Shown here in pieces: positions 30,656 through 38,801 of a stretch of 64,000 nucleotides of DNA; the first letter of the stretch is position 1, and the number at the start of each line of letters is the position of its first letter. The stretch is from positions 89,387 to 153,386 of the forward strand of contig SEAC01000030.1 in NCBI GenBank assembly GCA_004173235.1, written 5' to 3'. The stretch comes from Chitinophagaceae bacterium. GTDB taxonomy: Bacteria > Bacteroidota > Bacteroidia > Chitinophagales > Chitinophagaceae. The position numbers were made by a program, and so were the translations under genes. The notes beneath the pieces are model-generated. The model saw nothing but the letters and a program-made list of their open reading frames with translations, made no database searches and was not told the DNA's origin.

Positions 30656-30985
30656 TCACCGCAGCAGCCACCCTGGTGGTGGTGGCCATGTATTGAAGAA
30701 GCGTGTATTGAGAAATGCCCATTCAGGGTTTTGCCGATTGATCAAAGCCACCTTTTTCGGCCGCGACCATCCCTTTATTTCCTTCTCACGCTGTATAGCA
30801 TTGAGGATGTAGGGGGTTTCTTCATAATATAGAAGGTAATGTGTGTTATATCTGGCCGTGAAATTCGATAGCCCATTGTAATGCTCCAGCAATCGGGCCT
30901 GCAGGTTGTTCGTAACGCCAGTATATAGCACCGTACGGTGGACGTTGGTAACGATGTAGGTGAAATAGCTTCGTTTACGCGGCAT
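30656..30985 (-). CDS. GIY-YIG nuclease family protein
   Basis: MPRKRSYFTYIVTNVHRTVLYTGVTNNLQARLLEHYNG...LNAIQREKEIKGWSRPKKVALINRQNPEW. Confidence 0.92.
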   Translation of the reverse strand: MPRKRSYFTYIVTNVHRTVLYTGVTNNLQARLLEHYNGLSNFTARYNTHYLLYYEETPYILNAIQREKEIKGWSRPKKVALINRQNPEWAFLNTRFFNTWPPPPGWLLR

Positions 30986-31057
30986 CGCCCGAAGCTACCA
31001 ACAGTCGTGAAGCTATCCATGGGAAAAAGAACAGGATTTGGTGGTGTTTTTCCCAGA

Positions 31058-31076
31058 CTCCTCGCTGCGCTCGGAG
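31058..31076 (-). repeat. GIY-YIG cassette right palindrome (inverted copy)
   Basis: ctcctcgctgcgctcggag; reverse complement ctccgagcgcagcgaggag matches the left palindrome 18/19. Confidence 0.92.
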
Positions 31077-31080
31077 TAAC

Positions 31081-31105
31081 AAAAGCCCCGCGGAGCGGGG
31101 CTTTT
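31081..31105. terminator. Bidirectional intrinsic terminator
   Basis: aaaagccccgc-gga-gcggggctttt perfect 11-bp stem. Confidence 0.9.
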
Positions 31106-31141
31106 GTGCGATCACTTTTGTGCTGCATATGGCGGCGAAAC

Positions 31142-31190
31142 GCACATCAGACATCAGACATCCGACATCCGACATCCGACATCAGACATC
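31142..31190. repeat. Heptad array H6 (RGACATC-type x7)
   Basis: gcacatc|agacatc|agacatc|cgacatc|cgacatc|cgacatc|agacatc; overlaps the last secA codons and stop. Confidence 0.92.
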
Positions 31191-34100
31191 GTCCTTCCCG
31201 TGGCAGTTCTTGTATTTCTTTCCGCTACCGCAAGGGCAAGGATCGTTGCGGCCCACTTTCGGGCCTACGCGCACGGGCTCCTGCTTCACCTGCACGTCGT
31301 CGTGCGTGGGATCGAAGTAGTCCTGCTCGTTGGCGGCATAGTCCTGGCCGCGTGCATCGATCTCTGCTTTGTTCTCCTGCAGCTGGCTCATATCGGTCGG
31401 CATCGGACGGCCTTCCAGGATGCGCTCCTGCGCCACGTCGCCATCGCGCGAAGGAAGCTGCGCGTGGCAGAGGAACGAAACGATCTCGCGGTTCATACCC
31501 GTGCTCATCTGGCGGAAGAGGTTGAAGGCTTCCACCTTATATACTACCAGCGGATCTTTCTGTTCGAGGTATACCGTCTGCACGCTTTGCTTCAGGTCGT
31601 CCATTGCACGCAGGTGCTCTTTCCACGAGTCGTCGATGATGGCGAGCGTGATGTTGCGCTCCATCGTATCGGTAAGGTAGCGGCCTTTCGATTCCAGCAC
31701 CTTACCCGTTTGCATGTAGATGGTCATTTCCTTGCGGCCATCGCGGAAGGGCACCTGCACCATGGCCTGCGCCATGTGCGCCCCCTGCTGGCGAAGCATG
31801 CCTTCAAACACTTCCGTTGCCTCCTGCTGCATCAGCACTTTGTGCGCATCGTAAGCAGCCACGGCTTCGTTGTACAGCTGCTCGGCAAGCGCATGCACGC
31901 TGCCCGACTTGAACGTGTCTTCGTCGATCGCCGTTTCGGTAGCGAAGTTGATGATGCAGGCTGCGCGGAATCCTTCGAAGTCTTCGTTCTCGCGGTAGGT
32001 AGCAACGAGGTCTTCTGCAACCGACATGAACGCGTTGTCAATGTCGAGCGCGAGGCGGTCGCCGAAGAGGGCGTGGTTGCGGCGCTCATACACGGCGTTG
32101 CGCTGCATGTTCATCACGTCATCATACTCCAGCAGTCGCTTGCGGATGCCGAAGTTGTTTTCTTCCACCTTGCGCTGCGCGCGCTCGATGGACTTGGTGA
32201 TCATCGAATGCTGGATCACTTCGCCTTCCTTGTATCCAAAGCGGTCCATCAGCCCGGCGATGCGCTCCGATCCGAACATGCGCATCAGGTCGTCTTCGAG
32301 GGCTACGAAGAATTGCGATGTACCCGGGTCGCCCTGGCGGCCGGCGCGGCCGCGCAACTGGCGGTCCACACGGCGGCTTTCGTGGCGCTCCGTACCAATG
32401 ATGGCCAGGCCACCGGCTTCTTTCACGCCTGGTCCGAGCTTGATGTCGGTACCCCGACCTGCCATGTTGGTGGCGATCGTTACGGCGCCGGCAAAGCCCG
32501 CTTCGGCAACGATCTGTGCTTCGCGTGCGTGCTGCTTGGCGTTGAGCACGTTGTGGGGGATGTTATTTGCTTTCAGCGTACGGCTAAGCAGCTCGGAGAT
32601 CTCCACCGAGGTGGTACCCACCAGCACCGGGCGGCCTGCTTCGCGCAGCTTCATCACTTCTTCGATAACGGCGCCGAATTTTTCGCGCTTTGTTTTGTAT
32701 ACGAGGTCCTGCGAGTCTTTCCTCGAAATCGGGATATTCGTGGGGATCGTTACTACATCGAGCTTGTAGATGCTCCAGAATTCGCCCGCTTCCGTTTCGG
32801 CCGTACCGGTCATGCCGGCCAGCTTGTGGTACATACGGAAGTAGTTCTGCAGCGTGATGGTGGCGTAGGTCTGCGTGGCGTCTTCGATCTTCACGCCTTC
32901 CTTTGCTTCGATCGCCTGGTGGAGGCCGTCGGAGTAGCGGCGGCCTTCCATGATACGGCCGGTCTGCTCGTCCACGAGTTTCACCTGGCGGTCTTCCGTT
33001 ACGATGTATTCTACGTCGTTGTCGAAGAGGGTGTAGGCCTTGAGCAGCTGCTGCACCGTGTGGATGCGGTCGCTCTTGGCGCTGTAGTCGTTGTAGAGGG
33101 TCTCTTTTTCCTGCAGCTTTTCTTCGGGCGTGCGGTCGCTGCTGTCGATCTCGGCGGCGCGCAGGTTGATGTCGGGCAGGATGAAGAATTCAGGGTCTTC
33201 GCCGGCACGCGTGATGGTGGCGAGGCCTTTGTCGGTGAGGTCTACCGACTTCTGCTTTTCGTCGATGGAGAACAGCAGTTCTTCATCTGCGATGTGCATG
33301 TGGCGTTGCTGGTCGCCGATGTAGTAGTTCTCGGCTTTCTGGAGTTTTACGCGGATGCCGGGTTCGCTGAGGTATTTGATCAGCGGGCCATACTTCGGAA
33401 GGCCGCGGTATGCGCGGTAGAGGTAGAGGCCGCCACCTGCTTTCGGATCGTCGTCGTCGGCAGCGATGCGCTTTTTCGCTTCGTTGAGGAAGCCGCGCAC
33501 GAGGCGCTCCTGTGCTTCCACCAGCGAAGCCACGCGGGGCTTCAGCGTAAGGAATTCCTGCTGGTCGCCTTTGGGCACGGGGCCCGAGATGATGAGCGGC
33601 GTACGCGCATCGTCAATCAGCACGGAGTCCACTTCATCCACCATCGCAAAGTGGTGCTTGCGTTGCACCATCTCTTCGGGGCTGTGCACCATGTTGTCGC
33701 GCAGGTAGTCGAAGCCGAATTCGTTGTTGGTGCCGTAGGTGATATCCGCCATATAGGCTTTGCGGCGCGCTTCGGAGTTGGGCTGGTGTTTGTCGATGCA
33801 ATCCACGCGCAGGCCAAGCCATTCGAAGATGGGGCCGTTCCATTCGGAGTCGCGGCGTGCGAGGTAGTCGTTCACCGTCACCACGTGCACGCCTTCGCCG
33901 GCGAGCGCGTTGATGTAGGAGGGGAGTGTAGATACGAGGGTTTTACCTTCACCGGTGGCCATCTCGGCGATCTTGCCGGAGTGGAGCACGGCACCACCAA
34001 TCAGCTGCACGTCGTAGTGCACCATGTTCCAGGTAACCGTTCCGCCTGCGGCCGTCCAGGTGTTGGAAAAGATGGATTTGTCGCCTTCGATGCGGATGTA

Positions 34101-34538
34101 GTTCTTTCCTTCTGCGGCCAGCGCGCGGTCGAGGTCGGTGGCGGTGGATACGAGCTCGGCGTTTTCCTTGAAGCGGCGGGCTGTTTCCTTCACCACGGCA
34201 AAAGCCTCGGCGGTGATCTCTTTGAGCACCTCTTCGATCTTCTGGTCGCGTTCTTTTTTGAGCTTGTCTACGTCCTGGTAGATGGCGTCTTTGCCGGCCA
34301 GGTCGCTGTGGGGGAGGGCCTCGGCTTCGGCATTGGTGGCCGCGATGCGGGCGTCAATGTCGGTGAGGTGCTCGGCGATGCGGGCGCGGAAGGCGGCCGT
34401 TTTGCCACGGAGGTCGTCGTTGGAAAGCGAAGCGAAAGCCTGGAATTGCTCCTGGATCTTGCCCACGATGGGCTGAATGGCCTTCACGTCTTTTTCCGAC
34501 TTGCTGCCACCAAAGATTTTCGAAAGGAAACCGATCAT
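31182..34538 (-). CDS. secA: Preprotein translocase subunit SecA
   Basis: MATGEGKTLVSTLPSYINAL, LRGRAGRQGDPGTSQFFVALEDDLMRMF, C-terminal metal-binding RNDPCPCGSGKKYKNCHG. Confidence 0.98.
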   Translation of the reverse strand: MIGFLSKIFGGSKSEKDVKAIQPIVGKIQEQFQAFASLSNDDLRGKTAAFRARIAEHLTDIDARIAATNAEAEALPHSDLAGKDAIYQDVDKLKKERDQKIEEVLKEITAEAFAVVKETARRFKENAELVSTATDLDRALAAEGKNYIRIEGDKSIFSNTWTAAGGTVTWNMVHYDVQLIGGAVLHSGKIAEMATGEGKTLVSTLPSYINALAGEGVHVVTVNDYLARRDSEWNGPIFEWLGLRVDCIDKHQPNSEARRKAYMADITYGTNNEFGFDYLRDNMVHSPEEMVQRKHHFAMVDEVDSVLIDDARTPLIISGPVPKGDQQEFLTLKPRVASLVEAQERLVRGFLNEAKKRIAADDDDPKAGGGLYLYRAYRGLPKYGPLIKYLSEPGIRVKLQKAENYYIGDQQRHMHIADEELLFSIDEKQKSVDLTDKGLATITRAGEDPEFFILPDINLRAAEIDSSDRTPEEKLQEKETLYNDYSAKSDRIHTVQQLLKAYTLFDNDVEYIVTEDRQVKLVDEQTGRIMEGRRYSDGLHQAIEAKEGVKIEDATQTYATITLQNYFRMYHKLAGMTGTAETEAGEFWSIYKLDVVTIPTNIPISRKDSQDLVYKTKREKFGAVIEEVMKLREAGRPVLVGTTSVEISELLSRTLKANNIPHNVLNAKQHAREAQIVAEAGFAGAVTIATNMAGRGTDIKLGPGVKEAGGLAIIGTERHESRRVDRQLRGRAGRQGDPGTSQFFVALEDDLMRMFGSERIAGLMDRFGYKEGEVIQHSMITKSIERAQRKVEENNFGIRKRLLEYDDVMNMQRNAVYERRNHALFGDRLALDIDNAFMSVAEDLVATYRENEDFEGFRAACIINFATETAIDEDTFKSGSVHALAEQLYNEAVAAYDAHKVLMQQEATEVFEGMLRQQGAHMAQAMVQVPFRDGRKEMTIYMQTGKVLESKGRYLTDTMERNITLAIIDDSWKEHLRAMDDLKQSVQTVYLEQKDPLVVYKVEAFNLFRQMSTGMNREIVSFLCHAQLPSRDGDVAQERILEGRPMPTDMSQLQENKAEIDARGQDYAANEQDYFDPTHDDVQVKQEPVRVGPKVGRNDPCPCGSGKKYKNCHGKDDV

Positions 34539-35033
34539 AATAACGTTTCTAAGTTTTATTGGTTGCGATCCGCCGCCAAAGCGGCCGGGAACGCCTGTCC
34601 GGTCAAAAAGGGTGCTAATGGGCTTTTGAGGCCAATTTGACAGGGCGCCAAAGATAGCCTTTTTTGCCTTGGAAAGCGGTGCGGAAGGGGGTAAAACCGA
34701 AGGTGGGCGCACCTATTTTAACCAAAGTGGCGGGTGTGGGATGCGAGGCCGGCTCACCTACCGGGCATCGCCTATCTGGCGGGGGTGTGAAAACCGGGCT
34801 GGCAGAATGACGCGATTGCCTGTAAAGGAGGGGTTGAAGAGGTTCAGCGACCGCAGTGCGATAACGCCCCACGCGACACTGCTTCTTACCCTCGTTGCGG
34901 CTTGCCGCGCCCGCCGCATCACGACTGCCTGCTCTGCTGCCACCCTGCCGCGCACAGCGCCTCGCCCCGTTGTAGGGGCACAGAGCCACCGCGCGCCTGC
35001 CGCGGGGTACCCCACTACCTCTATGCTGCCCTC

Positions 35034-35091
35034 CCGCGCCCGGCGCGGCGCCCCTTTGTAGCCCTAAGCGAGCGCGCCGCGCCGGGCGCGG
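35034..35091. repeat. Perfect 18-bp GC-only inverted repeat (22-bp spacer)
   Basis: ccgcgcccggcgcggcgc (35034-35051) and gcgccgcgccgggcgcgg (35074-35091). Confidence 0.9.
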
Positions 35092-35192
35092 CTCAACTGA
35101 TGAGTGAAAATCAATGCGTTAGAAAAAAAGGGCCCGCACGGCATAAAATCGCGCAATAAGCAGTTAACTTAAAGGGACTAAAACCAATAACG

Positions 35193-35936
35193 ATGCTGCA
35201 AAAAATCTCCTTCCTCCGCCTGCGCAATGCAGAACTGCTCCAGCTTCTTTCCCAGATTCTCGTACTGCTTACCACCGCTAATATCGGTGGTGCGATAGGC
35301 CCGCTGGCAGAACGCCTCGGTGCCGTCACCAAAGAGCTCGACGCCCTGCACAAGTCAGACCCGTCCTCGCTCATCACCGAAGAATTGGTGGAGATCGATG
35401 AAACCCGCGACGACCTCTACACCGGCCTGCTTGGGCACTGCCGCAACCTGGAGTATCACAACGACGAGCGCATTGCTGCCGACGGCCGGGCGCTGCGGGC
35501 TGCTCTGAATCCTTATGGTGATTCGGAAACGGTAACGAAACAAGGTTACGCTGCGGAGAGCACCGATATAGACTCCGCGCTGGCCGACATTACGCGGCCC
35601 GAACTGGCCGATGCGGTGGCGCGGACGGGCGCGGCGCTGTGGACGGTGCCGCTGGCCGCCGCCAACCAACTGTTCAAGCAGCGCTTCCTGGATCGCACCG
35701 AAGAAAAGGTGTCGAAAGAACTTGCGTTCACCATGAAAAAGAAACGCGAGGAAGCAGCAAAGGTTTACGACGAACTGGTGCGGAAAATCAATGCGGTGAA
35801 CGAGCTGGAAGGAGGCGAGCCGATAAAAGCCCTCATCGAAAAGATCATGATGCTCACCAAAGAGTACCGGCTGATGGTGCGCCAGCGCGTTGGACGCGCC
35901 GAGGCGGCTTCTGCCCCTGCCGCTCCCAATGCCTGA
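35193..35936 (+). CDS. DUF6261-like hypothetical protein
   Basis: MLQKISFLRLRNAELLQLLSQILVLL...; helical protein; family call from recall. Confidence 0.6.
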   Translation: MLQKISFLRLRNAELLQLLSQILVLLTTANIGGAIGPLAERLGAVTKELDALHKSDPSSLITEELVEIDETRDDLYTGLLGHCRNLEYHNDERIAADGRALRAALNPYGDSETVTKQGYAAESTDIDSALADITRPELADAVARTGAALWTVPLAAANQLFKQRFLDRTEEKVSKELAFTMKKKREEAAKVYDELVRKINAVNELEGGEPIKALIEKIMMLTKEYRLMVRQRVGRAEAASAPAAPNA

Positions 35937-35954
35937 TGTTGCACAAATTTCTTT

Positions 35955-35978
35955 AGAGCCGCCCCGCCGGGCGGCTCT
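35955..35978 (+). terminator. Intrinsic terminator
   Basis: agagccgccc-cgcc-gggcggctct followed by ttgtttct. Confidence 0.8.
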
Positions 35979-36087
35979 TTGTTTCTGCATGAAAGATGGA
36001 ATTCCGGGCTCGTTGCCCTACTTTTGCACCGCTTTCGCCACCCCCCGAACGCTTCGGGGAAGGGCGGGGCGCCGGTTTGAAGCTTCA

Positions 36088-36122
36088 AAACGACAAACCA
36101 CCAACTACAAACCACAAACTTC
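36088..36122 (+). repeat. Heptad array H7 (AAACNNN x5)
   Basis: aaacgac|aaaccac|caactac|aaaccac|aaacttc, ending 3 nt before the atpG ATG. Confidence 0.88.
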
Positions 36123-36125
36123 GAA

Positions 36126-37001
36126 ATGGCAGGCCAACTTAAGGAAGTACGCAACCGGATCAAATCGGTTCAGAGCACCCAGCAGATCACGAAGGCAATG
36201 AAAATGGTGAGCGCCGCCAAGCTGCGCCGCGCGCAGGACGCCATCCAGCAGATGCGCCCCTATGCCCGCAAGCTGCAGGAAATGCTCTCCAACATCGTGA
36301 GCAACACCGAGGTGGAAGGCGGCAACGCCCTCGCCCAGGAGCGCCCCGTTGAGCGCGTGCTCATCTTCGCCATCACCTCCGATCGCGGTCTGGCAGGCGC
36401 CTACAACGCCAACGTCATCAAGATGGTAAAGCAACTGATCCGCGAAAAATACGAGGGCAAGCAGGTCACCATCTGGAGCATGGGCAAGAAGGGCTACGAG
36501 CACTTCGCCAAGAACGGCTACACCGTGAGCGACCGCTTCAAAGACACGTTCCTGAACCTTTCCTTTGAAGGCGTGCAGGCCGCAGCGCAGGCCGCCATCC
36601 AGGGCTACCTGGCCCGCGAGTTCGATGCTGTTGAAGTAGTGTATAGCGAGTTCAAGAATGCCGCTACGCAGCGCTTTGCTACCGAGCAGTTCCTCCCCAT
36701 CCAGAAGTCGCAGAAGACCGAAGGCAGCACCGCCGCCCGCGCCGATTTCATCTTCGATCCGAATAAAGAAGAACTGATTGCCGAATTGATGCCGAAGATC
36801 CTGAACACACAGCTGTTCAAGGCTGTTCTGGATGCACATGCTTCCGAGCATGGCGCCCGCATGACGGCCATGGACAAGGCTTCGGAGAATGCCAACGAGC
36901 TGCTGAAGAACCTGAAGATCTCGTACAACCGAGCCCGCCAGGCTGCCATCACCACCGAGCTTACGGAGATCGTGTCGGGTGCGGCAGCGCTTCAGGGATA
37001 A
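36126..37001 (+). CDS. atpG: F0F1 ATP synthase subunit gamma
   Basis: MAGQLKEVRNRIKSVQSTQQITKAMKMVSAAKLRRAQ; ITSDRGLAGAYNANV; C-terminal YNRARQAAITTELTEIVSGAAAL. Confidence 0.97.
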   Translation: MAGQLKEVRNRIKSVQSTQQITKAMKMVSAAKLRRAQDAIQQMRPYARKLQEMLSNIVSNTEVEGGNALAQERPVERVLIFAITSDRGLAGAYNANVIKMVKQLIREKYEGKQVTIWSMGKKGYEHFAKNGYTVSDRFKDTFLNLSFEGVQAAAQAAIQGYLAREFDAVEVVYSEFKNAATQRFATEQFLPIQKSQKTEGSTAARADFIFDPNKEELIAELMPKILNTQLFKAVLDAHASEHGARMTAMDKASENANELLKNLKISYNRARQAAITTELTEIVSGAAALQG

Positions 37002-37020
37002 CAGCGCAAGCGCTGTTGAT

Positions 37021-37134
37021 CACGAAAGACACAAAGGCGCGAAGTAGTAACGAATATTGAAAGGGAAGTTCGCTTCCCTTTTTTCATTTCGGAGGCATTG
37101 CACCTTTGCGTCTTAGCGTCTTTGCGTCTTAGCG
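37021..37134. repeat. Inverted pair of 8-bp-period repeats without a gene (candidate empty cassette)
   Basis: Left cacgaaagacacaaaggcgcgaag (37021-37044); right tttgcgtc|ttagcgtc|tttgcgtc|ttagcg (37105-37134), opposite polarity. Confidence 0.75.
37061..37080 (+). terminator. Intrinsic terminator of atpG
   Basis: aagggaag-ttcg-cttccctt followed by tttt. Confidence 0.85.
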
Positions 37135-37136
37135 TT

Positions 37137-37158
37137 AAAAGGCCGCCCGCGGCCTTTT
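37137..37158. terminator. Intrinsic terminator
   Basis: aaaaggccg-cccg-cggcctttt. Confidence 0.8.
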
Positions 37159-37166
37159 GACCATAC

Positions 37167-37208
37167 TTCGTTATTCCCTGTTCCTTGCCCGATATTCGAT
37201 ATTCCTTC
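37167..37208. repeat. Heptad array H8 (TTCNNNN x6)
   Basis: ttcgtta|ttccctg|ttccttg|cccgata|ttcgata|ttccttc. Confidence 0.82.
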
Positions 37209-37251
37209 CACACGGGGCCCGCAGGGCTTTTTTTGTACATTCGCCTTCCTT

Positions 37252-38220
37252 ATGGAGATATCTAGCCTTATTCCGCATATCGAGTCGTTGATCTTTGCTT
37301 CCGACAAGCCGCTTACGCCGGCCGAGCTCACCGAGCTGATCAACCAGGCCTTCGGGTTCATGGAAGACAAGGTGCTGGAAGAACAGGTGGATGCCGCGCT
37401 TGAAGGCATCGTGGAGAAATACAACTCCGAGTTTTATCCGTTCGAAGTGCGCCAGAGCGGCGGAGGCTGGCAGTTTCTTACCAAGAAAGAATTCCATAAA
37501 ACCGTAGCGCAGCTCAATGGCGAGAAGTTCCTCAAACGCCTGTCGGCAGCGGCGCTCGAAACACTGGCCATCATCGCCTATAAGCAGCCCATTACGAAGG
37601 GCGAGATCGAATCCATCCGCGGCGTTTCGTCCGATTACAGCGTGCAGAAGCTGCTGGAAAAGGAACTGATCATCATCTCCGGCCGCAACGAAAAACTTCC
37701 CGGCCACCCGCTGATCTACGCCACTTCGAAAAGCTTCATGGATTATTTCGGCATCAACTCGGCCGACGACCTGCCGAAGATCCGCGAAGTGCTTGCCGAC
37801 CAGATGGTGCAGGGCACGCTCGTCAACCCCGAAGACTTCCAGACCTCGGGCCTGCTGGTGACCGACGACGGCGAACTCGTGGAAGAGCAGGATGAGACCG
37901 GTGCCACTCCAGACTCCGCTCCGGTGCAGAACGTCGTCAATGGCGAAGCGCAGGAGGAGCCTTCCGAAGAAGCTTCCGTTGAAGCGACGCCCGATGACCT
38001 GCAGGCCGATCTTTCTGATGAGAACGGCGACGAGGAAGAACTTTCCGAGACGGACTTCCCCGAGGAAGAACAGCAGGAAATCCGCATTGAAGAAACCAGC
38101 GACGAAGTGGAATTCACCCCTGACGAGCTCGACGAGAGCGCCGGCGACAGCGCCCGCGGCGAGGATGGGGATACGGATGACGACGCACCCTCTGATAGCG
38201 TGAAGCCGGATCAAGCATAG
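37252..38220 (+). CDS. scpB: SMC-Scp complex subunit ScpB with long acidic C-terminal tail
   Basis: LSAAALETLAIIAYKQPITKGEIESIRGVSSDYSVQKLLEKELI; acidic D/E/S-rich tail. Confidence 0.93.
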   Translation: MEISSLIPHIESLIFASDKPLTPAELTELINQAFGFMEDKVLEEQVDAALEGIVEKYNSEFYPFEVRQSGGGWQFLTKKEFHKTVAQLNGEKFLKRLSAAALETLAIIAYKQPITKGEIESIRGVSSDYSVQKLLEKELIIISGRNEKLPGHPLIYATSKSFMDYFGINSADDLPKIREVLADQMVQGTLVNPEDFQTSGLLVTDDGELVEEQDETGATPDSAPVQNVVNGEAQEEPSEEASVEATPDDLQADLSDENGDEEELSETDFPEEEQQEIRIEETSDEVEFTPDELDESAGDSARGEDGDTDDDAPSDSVKPDQA

Positions 38221-38242
38221 GCCTTCGGCCCTTCTAAACCAT

Positions 38243-38278
38243 AACCGCGAAGAGAAGAAGAAAAGAAGGTTGCGCGGA
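38243..38278 (-). repeat. Left inverted repeat of GxxExxY cassette 2
   Basis: aaccgcgaagagaagaagaaaagaaggttgcgcgga; reverse complement matches the right-side units. Confidence 0.85.
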
Positions 38279-38297
38279 GAAGGGGAAAGGTTACCAT

Positions 38298-38705
38298 TTA
38301 TTTTTCATGGGCATTCTGGAAGTGCCAGTTGTTTACGACCCTGCGCATTCCTTCCTTCATGAGAACGACGTTGAAGTTGAGTAGGAAGCCAAGCCGACGA
38401 TCGAACAACTTCAAATACGTAAGCGTCTGTGCAAGATGAATCGGTGCCAGCGCTTCGGCCGCTTTGATTTCTACCGGCACCAGGTCATTGATGAGGACAT
38501 CCATTGCATAAGTTTTGCCCAGGTCAACGCCCTTGTAATAATAGCGAACCGGAACTTCCAATTGCACCTTGTAGCCACGCAGCTCCATCTCCCGCGCAAA
38601 GGCGAGCTTGTAGGCAGATTCCAGCAGCCCCGGTCCGAGTGCCCTGTGCACGGTAATGGCAGCATCGACAATGTCGGCTGCAATCTTTTCGATGTTCGTC
38701 TCCAT
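38298..38705 (-). CDS. GxxExxY family protein (PD-(D/E)XK nuclease superfamily)
   Basis: GPGLLESAYKLAF; catalytic-like D...EIK (YAMDVLINDLVPVEIK); TLTYLKLFDRRLGFLLNFNV. Likely start METNIEK (38705); ORF open to 38744. Confidence 0.92.
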   Translation of the reverse strand: METNIEKIAADIVDAAITVHRALGPGLLESAYKLAFAREMELRGYKVQLEVPVRYYYKGVDLGKTYAMDVLINDLVPVEIKAAEALAPIHLAQTLTYLKLFDRRLGFLLNFNVVLMKEGMRRVVNNWHFQNAHEK

Positions 38706-38801
38706 TGTTTTTACAAACCTACCTTTCCTTGCACTGGCCGCCATGGGATTATCACCATCCTTAACCTGTTTTTTCCTGACTGAATCCTGTTGATTTCACC
38801 A

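Noticed and set aside
30471-30722. ORF with octapeptide repeat RRDKKRDA
   Set aside because: Generated by the 24-bp DNA repeat of the GIY-YIG cassette (24 nt keeps frame); overlaps the nuclease stop region and has no family resemblance.
31104-34640. 1178-aa plus-strand ORF antisense to the whole of secA
   Set aside because: secA is unambiguous on the other strand; the mirror ORF is explained by GC-rich codon usage that avoids TTA/CTA/TCA. Same for 8547-10466, 10593-12923, 21914-24037, 44709-45935 and 59406-61166.
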